From Stercorarius parasiticus (taxonomy: Eukaryota > Chordata > Aves > Charadriiformes > Stercorariidae), in contig VWZL01005135.1 in the NCBI GenBank assembly GCA_013396915.1, forward strand, positions 1 to 64,000: a DNA stretch of 64,000 nucleotides, read 5' to 3'. Of this stretch, positions 11,501-21,735 are shown piece by piece. A model generated the notes under the pieces. That model saw nothing but the letters and a program-made list of their open reading frames with translations, searched no databases and was not told where the DNA came from. Position 1 is the stretch's first letter; each line of letters starts with the position of its first letter. The position numbers and the translations under genes were made by a program.

Positions 11501-13680
11501 CAGCGGGTTTAGTTCATGGCCTGACACAGGTGCTGTGGCACAGCCCGCCCACCGCACCGGCACCGACCGCGGCAGCACCTCTGCACGCACGTGTCCCTGT
11601 ACCGGGATGAGCCTGCGGGCGGTTTATCATCACCTGCCCCAGCTCAGAAGCACCTGTGAGCCACAAATCGAGCCAAGGCCACGGGCGTTAAGTTTTGTGC
11701 GAGGTGAGAAGCGATCCTTACCCAGCAGCCGGGGTGGATGAGGCAGGAGGAGGGAGAGCTGGCGCAGACGAGAGGCGCAGAGCTGAGTCGGGACCCTCGT
11801 CCCCGGGCTTCCCGCTGCCAACCCAATCCCACCGGTCCTGAAGAGGTTGGTGCTCTCCAGGGGGGCGCAGGCAGAGCACTGCCAAACTCACTGCAGCTGT
11901 GAGAGAGGAGCAGCCAGGAAAGTTTGTCCGGCACCTTCAGCCCAGCCCGGCTCCCTGGCGCTCCTCCCCAGCTCCACACATCGAGAGGGTCCGGTGTGGG
12001 CGATGCGCAGCGTTGTCCGAGCAAGCCCGCTTGTCCCTGGGGCGGGCGGCAGCCCCGGACCTGCCAGGAGAGCAGCCGGGAGACACAAACGGAGAGATGG
12101 GTTTAGAGGATGGTGCTGGATTTTCCACCCTGCCTGAGGTCCACCTGAACCCAGTCATTCCAAAGAAGTTCAGAACCAACCAAACTACCCTGAGACAATG
12201 AAAATTAACTTTAAAAGCAATATTTTAAGCTGAAACCAGTGATTCCCCTCTTTTTTCAGCTCAGTCCATGCAGTGATGAGCACATTGCAGTTCGGGTCAT
12301 GCAGACGCCAAGCTGGAGATCTCTTTGGCTCCATCAGCATCCTCACCCAACACTCTCTGCAGGTCCCCAAAGCCTTGTTAGTCCCCACCTGCCATGTCAG
12401 GGAGCTCAGTGCTCACTGTCCTTTGCTTGTGGCCATAGCCGGTCAGGGCCTTTGGCCACCACCAACCTGCCAGGAGGTCCTGCAGAGCTCTGGGACGCAC
12501 AGGGCTGGGGCTGGAGGATAAAATCCTCTGAGCTCTGCCTGAGCAGCCTGCGGCGAGCAGACTCGGTATTGGCGCTGGGAGGGAGAGCTGGAGGGAGCAG
12601 CTGGGTGGGAGTTTGTCCTGCTCAACACCATTTCATGGGTACCTGCAAGGTTGAGGCTCCTCAAAGCAACAGTCCAGGCCCTTGAACGAGCTCTTGCATA
12701 CAAAAATGACACACAGAAATGAGAAATGGGCCTTCACCGGGTACCTGGGTAGAATCTCTGGCGGGAAGCAGCTTATCATTTCGTCTTGGAGGCTCAACCT
12801 CAAAGCCCAAGGCAAGTCGAAGTCCAAACCTCCAAGTCCCAGACCTTCTGGAGAAGGTGTGGGTGCCCATCTGCCAGAGCACCAGCCTCTGCTCTCACTG
12901 CTCTGCATGAGCCACCGGAGTCAAACCGCGCCAATGCAGGTTACAGGGAATCCGAAGCAGAGCATCCTCGGCACCCCAGCTCGGCTCGTGGTGACTCTGC
13001 CTGCAGGATTCCTGCTCCTCCAGCTTTAGTCTTGGGCAACGGAGAGGCTAAAGAGAATTATCCCTCCATGATAAATGGGGACCTGCCTGGGTGCTGCCTG
13101 CACCCTGCTGAATTACAGCATCTGAGCGGCGAGGGCAGAGGAGGCGCTGAAAGAGCAGCCCGACACGCAGCCATCCCTTGGAGAGACCCAGATGGTCCCG
13201 ACGCGGCCCAATCCACACCTGCACCCGAAACCCTGGGGCTGAGCTAAAGGGAGCAGGGTGTGCAATGGCAGCACGGCGCAGCACAGGGCAGGGCACTGGT
13301 CACATCGGGCTCCCACCACACGCTGCACCGCGGTGTTGTGACATGGGAATGCTCTTGCCTGGGGACAGGAGTCCCAGGGACTGGGGATGTCAGGGTTTGC
13401 CATTCCCCTGCCACTCTCAGACAAGCCACTGAGTCCTGTCCCCGGTCTCACCCCGCACAAACCAGAGATGGAGACTTCGCCCAAGGCTGTGTCACTGCTG
13501 TGTCACCGCTGTGTCACTCATGTGGCACTGGGTGACAGGGATGACCCAAGGCAGCTGGCACAGTTGCGGGCAGGGCCAGGAGTTGCCTCCATGCAAGAAC
13601 AACCCCCCACACCCATTCTCCTTCAGCAAACACCCCAAAGCCTCTCTTCCTCCATGCAACGTCCTGACGGATGCTCAGCG
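8545..13680. other. No gene seen; GC-rich sequence with minor duplications
   Basis: No recognisable exons or transposons. Minor tandem duplications: GGTTTTAAGA twice at 10259-10278, CTGGGGACACATCC twice at 10652-10679, and GCTGTGTCACY three times at 13486-13518 (11-base unit). A C-run of ten lies at 10800-10809. AT-richer islands at 9515-9610 and 11030-11200 (containing TAATTGAATTAAAAC) could be conserved noncoding elements. CpGs are locally frequent at 11200-11290 and 11980-12090. Confidence 0.45.
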
Positions 13681-13990
13681 GGTCCTGACGCCGCTTCAGC
13701 ATCTCAGCCGGGAGGGGACCGCGGTGCTGCGGTGCGGGGTTCAGCGTGGGGACCTGCTCCACCGCAGCCCTGGGAAAGCCCAGCGCTGGCTGCCGCCGTC
13801 CCGCTGCGCGGCAGAGATGAGAAGAAAAACAACTTGCGGGGCTTCCCCTCACCTCCCGTCCTCGCCCCGTGCCGTGGCCCCGCTGGCTCTTTCATCTCCA
13901 AGCGCCAGCGACTCTTTCATCTCCCGCCCGGAGGTGCGAATCGCTCCCCTCTCGGGGCAGCCGCCCCGCCACTGGCTGCTCACGCCGGCA
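13681..13990. promoter_or_regulatory. CpG cluster (candidate CpG island)
   Basis: I count about 34 CpG dinucleotides in roughly 310 bases, far above the CpG-depleted surroundings of vertebrate DNA. Such clusters usually mark unmethylated promoters or regulatory islands. No obvious first exon, TATA box or conserved reading frame accompanies it, so the direction and gene are unknown. High GC alone can also create such a cluster. Confidence 0.4.
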
Positions 13991-14690
13991 TCGGCACTCA
14001 GCCCAACGCTGCTGGGACCAAATGGCTGGTAGCCCGGCTGCCCTGCAAGGCCCTGCTCGCCGGGAGGGGGTGGCAGGTGAGGACTGGTCACCTCTGTCAC
14101 CTCTGCAGTCATCGGCAAAGTGCTCAGGACCCCCAAAGTCTGGCTGCTCCCAGGTGCCTGCAGAGAAATCAAGGCACCAGGACTTCTGGTTCTTGCAGGG
14201 GCAAATAAGATGATGCCGGGCTTGTGCCTGCTCTCGTTCACGTTTGCTCAGACTCGGTTCATCTTTGTTAACCAGTGCTGATGCAAAACCAGCCTGCGGG
14301 GATGGGAACCATCTACCCCAGCGGGCAGATGTCCGTGCCACCCCGGCATTCTCGGTTGGGGATGACGAGGTGGTTCCCCAGCCTTAAAGCCCGAAGGAAC
14401 CGTCCCGGCCACCCTGCCTGACCGCCAGCCCACCACCATCCCAGCAAACAGCCCTGTAGTTTATGGTCTGGCTACGGCTTATCTTTGGATTCTAGTATAA
14501 AGGTGACAAGGCTTTGCTATCACAACATCGGTCAGGGTGTGTGGGCACACAATAGCTCTGCCAAAAGGGCTGGGAATCCTTATGAGCAGCATTAAATGAG
14601 GTGCCTGATGGATATGAACTGCAAGGAAAGCACAGCTGGATGAAAGGCACAGTGCGAGCACAGTGTGAAAAGCTGGGAGAGGATGAGAAC
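13991..14690. other. No gene seen; flank of purine tract
   Basis: Unannotated sequence between the CpG cluster and the purine array. The last 240 bases are less GC-rich and contain no recognised retrotransposon that could have donated an A-rich tail to the array. Confidence 0.45.
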
Positions 14691-14989
14691 AAGAAAGAGA
14701 GAAAGAAAAAGAAAAAGAAGGAAAGAAGAAGAAGAAAAAAAGAAAAAGGAAAAGAAAAGGGAAAAGAAAAAGAAAAAGGAAAAGAAAAGGAAAAAGGAAA
14801 AGAAAAAGGAAAAGAAAAGGAAAAAGAAAAAGAAAAAGAAAAAGAAAAAGAAAAAGAAAAAGGAAAAGAAAAAGGAAAAGAAAAAGAAAAAGAAAAAGAA
14901 AAAGAAAAAGAAAAAGGAAAAGAAAAAGAAAAAGAAAAAGGAAAAGAAAAAGAAAAAGAAAAAGGAAAAGAAAAAAGAAAAAAGGGAAG
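14691..14989 (+). repeat. 299-bp pure-purine (AAAAAG)n / (GAAAAG)n tract
   Basis: Not one pyrimidine occurs between the C at 14690 and the C at 14990. The first 60 bases are irregular GAAA/GAAG. From about 14740 a hexamer period dominates, alternating AAAAAG and GAAAAG units, often paired as AAAAAGGAAAAG. The purine strand is the + strand. The long Lys/Glu frames on + and Phe/Ser frames on - are artefacts of this repeat. Long polypurine-polypyrimidine tracts with mirror symmetry can form intramolecular triplexes and are prone to length change and to assembly error. Confidence 0.97.
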
Positions 14990-16691
14990 CAACAGGCTCA
15001 TGTGAAGCACCCCGACTCCAGGACTGCCATGAACCCGGGCCCAGAGCTGCCCCGTGGCCACCATGCACCACCAGCGTCAGCTGCGTGCAGCCCCCGGCTC
15101 TGCAGCCCAGGTGCAGCTCTGACCCGAGCCGTCCCTGGGAACCACCCACCCGTGGGCGCCATCCCAGTGGCAGCACTGGAAGGGACCATGGCCCGAGCTG
15201 GGCTCGTGCTGAGCAGCATCACGGCCTGCACCGGCTCTGCCAGGGAGTGGTAATGCAGCCATGGGGGCCATTGGGCCCAGGGACAGTGGGGCTGCGGTGG
15301 CAGCTTGACCCCCCTGGGGAGCCCAATGAGCCCCAACCAAATCCTACAAAACAAAGAGCTTCCTGCCGGCAGTGCTGCGGCAGTGGGGTGAGCGCATCGC
15401 CGGGACAAGCACCGCACGGGCACATGGCATCAGGACACGTCAGCATTGCCACGTCACGGAACTGCACCCAAAAAACCAGTAATTAACACCAAGGAGTTTT
15501 CACACCACCAAACGGCTCCTCTGCGAAGAGCCAAAGGGATGAGCCATGGGAACGGTGATGGTGGCAGGCCAAGGGGGCTCTGAACTGAGGGGGCACAGGC
15601 GGCAGAGCCATCGTGGCTCCCAGCACATGGGGCTGCCAACGACGAGCATCATGAGCTGCAAACCTGCCTGTGGTGGGGCTGGGGCTGGCAGGGCGAAGGG
15701 AGCCCTGGCAGGACGGCCCTCGCTGGCCTGACCCAGCCCTGGCACGGGGAAGGTGCCCATGCGGAGCAGAGCGCACCCGTCCCGGCTGACACCCCCCTCA
15801 CGGGGACATTTACAAGTCCTGGGGAGTCTGTCCCATGCGCCTTCGCCCGTCCCAGCGGGGCACCTCGGAGAGACCCAGTTTTCAAGCCTGCTCTCTGGCT
15901 GGTCAAATGTTGAACATCAGTTAAAAGGAAGCGATTAGCACCTGTTGTTAATTGAATTGTTTTGCACGATTGCAGCAAGCAAAAGGTTAATATCCATCCA
16001 CATTTAATCTAACCCCCGCAGAACGGTCACAAAACTCAGCCCGGCAAAACCTGACAGTCATCCGAACACAGGCTGACGCTCCCAGCCTGCCTTCCCCTGC
16101 CAAACCCAACCATCCTGGCTACTGCCTCGCCTCACATTCACTGCTTATCCTTCTAAGCCATTGCAGACAGACCGCCTTGGGGCATTTCTCCTCCCTGGGG
16201 ACACCCAGTGCCGGGGTTTGCAGAGCTGTGTGAGGTGCACATGGGCTCAGCGTCCCTCGGGTGGAGAGGACAGGTCTGATCCTCAGGTGTCCCAGACAAA
16301 CGCCTTAAAGACTCCAGCCAGAGAAATGTGGTCTTCTGGGACAAGGAGACAATTGCCCTTGGCCCTCTCCGGCACCAGAATAAAGGAATAAAACCAGCAC
16401 TGGCAGCACCTCCACAAGCACCCTCTCCCTGCCCCGTCACGGTGGCAGAGGGGACCCCGGAGGGGACCTAAGGCTCAGAGGGGCAGCGGGGGCACTGCCA
16501 GGGCACGGAGGGTTCAGTGCTGGAGCGGTCCAGGCATCCGGCGCTGTTTGTTTCGCTCCGGAAATCTGGATCTTACCTATTTTAAATAAACCGTCCAGGA
16601 GGACGACGGAGCGTCAGGCCTGTTGTTGAGCGCACAGGAAACAGCTGTATTCGATTATGCAGGGCTAAGTTGGTGACTCTGATAGCCTGGG
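14990..16691. other. No gene seen; possible AT-rich conserved island
   Basis: GC-rich DNA without recognisable exons up to about 15890. An AT-richer island follows at 15890-16030 with TTGTTAATTGAATTG and TTAATATCCATCCACATTTAATC, the kind of homeodomain-site-rich sequence seen in vertebrate noncoding elements. Conservation cannot be judged from one genome. Confidence 0.4.
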
Positions 16692-16709
16692 AATAATAAT
16701 AATAATAAT
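16692..16709. repeat. (AAT)6 microsatellite
   Basis: Six perfect AAT units immediately downstream of an AT-rich patch (16540-16690). Confidence 0.95.
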
Positions 16710-16917
16710 CCCCTCCTGTTGCAGGACTATTTATTTTCTATAGGAAAATCCAACAGCAGCCCATCACATGGCAGCCAGCAACTGCCTGGGTCCCTTCAGC
16801 AGGTCCGCAGGGGTAGGCTGCGGTGGGAGAGGCTGGAGAGAACCTGGTCCAGGGTGGGCGATGCTGTGCCCCGTGGGGTTTCAGAGGCAGGCGGGGGGGG
16901 GCGTGGCTGACGGACGG

Positions 16918-16964
16918 NNNNNNNNNNNNNNNNNNNNNNNNNNNNNNNNNNNNNNNNNNNNNNN
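16918..16964. other. Assembly gap (47 N)
   Basis: A run of 47 undetermined bases. The left flank holds a run of nine G (16893-16901) and further G-rich sequence, a context that commonly breaks sequencing. Whether 47 reflects a measured or a nominal size cannot be told. Open frames that cross it are meaningless. Confidence 0.99.
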
Positions 16965-17136
16965 GGCTGGAAGGAGCTTGCTCACCCAGAGCATCATCCC
17001 CTTCCTGCTGCTGGGGAGTTTCCCCTCCGTGGCCACAGCGTGTGCTGCAGCCAGGCACCAGCAGCGCAGGACCACACTGGGATGCTCAGGACTCGGCTGT
17101 CTCAGCTCCCTCCAGCTTTGTGGGTTTCTGCACCCA

Positions 17137-17163
17137 GAGGAGAGGAGGAGGAGGAGGAGGAGG
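17137..17163 (+). repeat. (GGA)n short array
   Basis: A purine-only run of GGA units, about seven perfect consecutive copies after a GAGGAGA lead-in. Confidence 0.9.
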
Positions 17164-17292
17164 TGGGCAGGTGGGGTGTGGGGTGGGTGGCCAGAGGAGC
17201 CCCGGGCAACACGGCTGGGTTTGTGCAGGGCCCTGACCAAGGGTGGTGAGTCTGAAAGCATCCCATCTGCTCTGAGCAGGAGAGCATCCCTG

Positions 17293-17331
17293 TCCCCATC
17301 CCCATCCCCATCCTCATCCTCATCCTCATCC
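17293..17331 (+). repeat. (CCCCAT)3(CCTCAT)3 hexamer array
   Basis: Three CCCCAT units followed directly by three CCTCAT units, then degenerate copies (CCATCC, CTATCC) to about 17350. The block switch between two hexamer variants suggests local expansion of a point-mutated unit. Confidence 0.85.
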
Positions 17332-17350
17332 TGTCCATCCCTATCCCCGT

Positions 17351-20300
17351 TCTTGCCCCACATCCATGCACACTCCCAGGCTCACCAGGAACACCCCAGG
17401 CTTGCCAAGTGCTGACTCAGCACTCGGGCACCAGCGAGGGGTGGCAGTGGTGGGCGGCACAGTGCGTCGGTGCCCTCTGGCACACAGGGGGCCAGGGAGG
17501 CATTTTGGGCAAGGCTCCGAAAATGCGGCCAGGTGGTGACTCCCTCCTTCCACCCACCAGGAAGGACCCAGACCAGTGCGTGCTGAAAATCCTGCTTCTG
17601 GGAAGCCGCTCCCATTTTTTTCACGGCTCTTTTAAAAAAAAACTTGGCCATCGCCCAGCCCTAACAGAGCTACGCTGCCCCTCCAGCTCCTAGACTCCCA
17701 AGTGACCTCCAGGAACATTTCTACAGCTGCCCACACAGATTTCCCAGGAAGGGCAGCGTGCATCCTTGGCGGCTGAGCAGCCACATTCCCGCTGTCCCGC
17801 TTGGGCTGCCCCATTTCTCCAGGGTAACCCCAGCTCGTAGATGAGGCTTTTGTTTTCCCTTCCAACGTGGCGGGATGCAGCCGGAGGATGCGGTGGCAGC
17901 AAATATATTTGTTGTTTTCCCCTATTTGCCTCCCTGCTGGACACAGAGCCTGTGGGTCCCACTCAGATGGGGCTGTTTAGGCTGTCGAGTTCTGGCTCGT
18001 TTGAGCTTTCGGGGGTGGTTCTGGAGCCACCCCCACCCTGATGGTCCCTGCAGAGACCCTGAAGGACGGGGTGCTGGAACCTCAGCTCTTGGCGAGGCTT
18101 CGGCAGCAAGATCAGGCTTCAGAGGAGAAACGAGGGCTGGGAGCAAGTGCCGGTCTTGGTGCTCAGCTCATTTTCTGTGACGAGGGATGGCAGATGAAGG
18201 ACCAGGCAGCTTGCCGGGTTCAAGGTCACCTGCAGCTCCTCACTGTCAGGTCACAGGGGGAAAAGCCAGAGGCGGGATGGAGGGATTTTCCCAGCAGGCT
18301 CCCTCCCTGGCACGCCGCCTGTCCCCAGATGCTCTGCGGTGCTGTAGCGAGCCTCGGCGCCAGATGCAGAGCAGCTGAGCTTCATTTAACTGCTCAGGGC
18401 AGCTCTAATGCACATCCCACAGCGCTTCATCGGGGAAATTCCCTGCCTGTCCTCTTCCCGAAAAGAGGCCAGAGCAGGAGCTGGACCGAGGAGTGGGTCA
18501 GCCCCAGCCCCGGGCCCTTCTCCCATCTCTCCCAGGGTCTCCAGGTGGAGATTAAAACCGTGTCAGCAAATAAGAGCCTGAGGATGAGGGAAACGCTCAA
18601 CCTATCAGCAGGTGTCCAGGTGGGGCGAGAGGTGACACCGCAGACACCCCTGGGATTCGCAGGGCCGTGTGGCCGCGCTCTTGTCCAGCAGCTGTTTCTC
18701 GGCATGAATTTTTGGCGTGATCCTGCCTCCCCCGCTCCCTCTGGGAAATTTCACTGATAACGCTGAGATAAAGAAAAACGCCCGCCACATTCCCACCCAG
18801 CTGCCTGCTGGAGCATCCATCCTGCCCAGCCCTGGCTCTCCTGGCAGCGCCGGGATGGCTTGCAAGGGGGAAAGCACAGCTCCCGGCCCCACAGGTGATG
18901 CTCAGCTCCTAGGGACCCCTCAAGCATCTCTCCTTGCCTTGTGAGCGGGACGGCAGACGTGGAGCATTGCTGGGACCGCTCACCCCAGTCCGGGCTGGCC
19001 GGTCGGGTTCCCACGTACCGCCTTGACGTCACCCCGAGAGCGCAGGAGTGAAAGGGGGGCCCTCGGGCGCCTGACAATAGCGCTTTCCTTCCCCATCAAT
19101 AGCAGCAAGAGACACGCTGGGCTGACACGGAACTGTGCACAACAAAAGCCAGTGTCCGAACAAATCTTCTCAGGCGCTGGGTCCCCCGGGTGACCCGGGG
19201 TTAGCCCGGACTTTTGCTCCCGCCCGGCCCTCCAGAGCAGGAATGTCCCTCCGCACTGCGCCATGGCTGGTTCCCACGCTTCCAACCTGCTTTGCTATTT
19301 ATCAGCAACCGGCCTCTAATCCCCTTTGTGAAGGTCTGATTCAAGCTCAGCACAATGTGGCGAAAAGGGAGGGGGCAGGCGGGAGATGAGGGAGGGGAGA
19401 ACAGTCCCAAAGAATGAAAATCAAACCCTTTACCTTTTCCCCCCCTCCCCGACGATGATTCCCTGGGGACTCTTTCGTCCGGCACCTCTCTGGGCAGTGC
19501 CAGGCTGCAGCGGAGAGCTGGACGGCTCAGCCCATGGGAAGGGGCTCGTGGTGGGATGTGATGGTGTTTAGGAACAAGCAGAAACAGACAAAAAAAAGCA
19601 CTTGTGTCCCCCTGCAGGTTAATTTGGCTTTGATGCTTGCTGCTCCTTCACGATCCTCCTCCTGCCGCGGCTCCATCCGTCACGTTTTCCCACCAGGGAT
19701 GGATGGAGGTGTGCCGTGAAACATCTCCGGAGGATGTCTATGGGGGAACAGGGAACGTGAATCCCAACTCCCTCCCGTTCCAGCCACCCCACCACAGCCT
19801 CTCCCCGCTGCCGCAACCTTTGCAAACCTCCTTGGGGCGAACAGCCCAGCGGAATTTCCCCAAGGCCCCAGTGGGCAGAGCCGGGTGCAGGTGCCCTGTG
19901 CTGGGCTCTCGCTCCATCCTCCCCAGGGCCGAGCCCCTCGTCCGACTCCTGTTTGCTTTTAGAGGAGGATTCGCAAGCCCTTTCGCCAGATAACTTCGGA
20001 ACAAAGCAGCTTCCAAAGGCTGTGCTACTTACAAATGAGGGTTTTCAAGCTTTTGTCCTAAATCCAACGCTGTTTTCTTTGCAAACGGCGGGGGAAAAAA
20101 GTAAAAGAAGAAGAGACGACCTCGAATGCTAATCTTGTTAGGTTAAACTGTTCACTAAACAGATGGAGGTGCAAGGCAATGGGATTTTTGTCTTTTCGAG
20201 GAAGGGGTTAGGTTTGTAGGGCACAGAGGTCATTCCGGGCAAACTGGCAGCTTTGCTCTTTGTGTCACAAGAGCAGGGAGAAAGTAAAGTGGCAAAACTG

Positions 20301-21442
20301 CTCCTGGCTGAGCTAGTATGGTGTTCTGGTGGTCTTGCACGATGAAGCCCCCGAGCCTCGGTCCAGGCGTTGGGGTAACTCAGAGCCAGCGCAAGGCCAA
20401 GGCACCCTGAAAGGGACACACTGACAAAGATCCCGTCGCAACCCGATGCCACAGCACCTCGGCACCCCCCAAGCCACCCTCAGCTCCTCCGGCACTCGGC
20501 CCATCTGGGGAAGATGCTGGGGATGGCAGCCTTTGGCATGGCCACTGCAGCATCCCCTGGGACCCACTTGCAGGCTGGCTTCGTGCAAGGGCTGTCAGGA
20601 TGCCAGAAGTTTTGTGCCCTGGGCTATGGATGGGAGCAGTGCCCTGAAATCCCCTGGGAGACAGAAACTGTTTCAGCTGAAGGGTCCGGACCCACAGAGG
20701 GATGCGGCAGCAGCCGCAGCACAGCCCCTCTCGCTGCTCCCATGGGCTGGCCCGCCACACCAGAGAGGCCAGCGGGGTTAGTGCTGTTGCTTCTGGTCAG
20801 GGTTGGGGTCAGGAGCTGAGAAAGTCACTGTGGCACCAGGGACAGGCAGTTTGGATTAACGCAAACCACTGCTGTTGTCCCCCAAGGCCAGGCAGGGAGC
20901 TGGTGGAGCCCTGGGGAGCTGCCCTGCTGCAGAGGGCCTGAGGCAGCATGGCCACCGTCACCCCCCAGCCCTGCATCCCTTCCTAACGCTTGGCTTTTGC
21001 ACCCCCCAGGCCAAAACACCCCGTGCCCCAGCTGGGCTGGGGCTCGCCTGGGTCTGGCAGCATCTGCCGTCTGCACCCTGTGGCACCCCATGGGCGTCAG
21101 CAGGGAGGGGGTCATCCCAGAGGAGGGCACTGCCACCTCCCTGGGGGACATCAGGGTCCAGAGGGATTTGGTAAGGTGCTGTCAGACCTCGGATCCCACA
21201 GAGCGGTGAACAGCTGCTGGCTTTACTCTAAATCCCTCCAGGTTTTCCTCAGGTCTACCAGGGCCATCACTGTTTTCCCTGCAGGCTCCACCAAATCCAG
21301 CTAAACCCCTTTTCCAGACTCACGCTTTGCTGCAACCCGGCCCTGTCCTTCTCCCCGTGAACCCAGGGAGTCAGGAGATGCCGGCCTGGGTGCTCCTGCC
21401 ACCCTGGGCTGCCGGGGCCTGTCTAGATGTTCTACTCCAGCC
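17351..21442. other. No gene seen; GC-rich sequence
   Basis: No recognised exon or transposon. A frame at 18541-18620 (+) preceded by CTCCAG reads VEIKTVSANKSLRMRETLNL but has no identifiable family. A G-quadruplex-like motif lies at 19367-19397. An AT-richer island at 20020-20170 is a possible conserved noncoding element. Confidence 0.45.
19367..19397 (+). other. G-quadruplex-forming motif
   Basis: G-runs GGG, GGGGG, GGG, GGG and GGGG separated by short loops within 31 bases on the + strand satisfy the usual quadruplex pattern (four or more runs of at least three G with loops of seven or fewer). No promoter context is evident. Confidence 0.6.
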
Positions 21443-21735
21443 TGGGAGCCCGTGTCAGCCTGGGTGCTAATTCCAGCCTGGGTGCTAACAGCGGTCTGGG
21501 TGCTTATGGTGAGCCCAGATGCCAACGCCAGTCTGGGTGCTAATGCCAGTCCAGCTACTTAACACCAGTTTGGGTGCTAACACCAGTTTGGGTGTTTAAG
21601 GCCAGTCCAGGTGCTTAACATCAGTGTGGGTGCTAATGGCAGCCTGGGTGCTAGCGCCAGCACGGGTGGTGACGCCAGCCTGGGTGCCTCAGGCCAGTGT
21701 GGGGTGCTCAGCCCAGCCTGGGTGCTCCCGCTTTG
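21443..21735. repeat. 18-bp minisatellite (about 16 units)
   Basis: Tandem copies of a degenerate unit close to CCAGTCTGGGTGCTAAYG. The TGGGTGCT core, or a mutated form of it, recurs at 21461, 21479, 21497, 21515, 21534, 21552, 21571, 21589, 21608, 21627, 21645, 21663, 21681, 21700 and 21719, with spacings of 18 or 19 bases throughout. Weaker related units precede it (21387, 21443). The near-multiple-of-three period gives hexapeptide-like translations (STQAGI/STQADT on -, GASAST on +), but 19-base steps break every frame, so it is not coding. Confidence 0.9.

Noticed and set aside
13387..14208. 273-codon + strand ORF through the CpG cluster
   Set aside because: Length explained by high GC and scarcity of stops. 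The translation has no family resemblance and competing frames are equally long.
14592..15486. Lys/Glu-rich (+) and Phe/Ser-rich (-) ORFs
   Set aside because: Direct products of the purine hexamer array, which contains no stop-forming pyrimidines on the + strand. Not genes.
18541..18757. Possible exon reading VEIKTVSANKSLRMRETLNL
   Set aside because: Plausible-looking peptide but no family match, no convincing donor, and open on other frames too.
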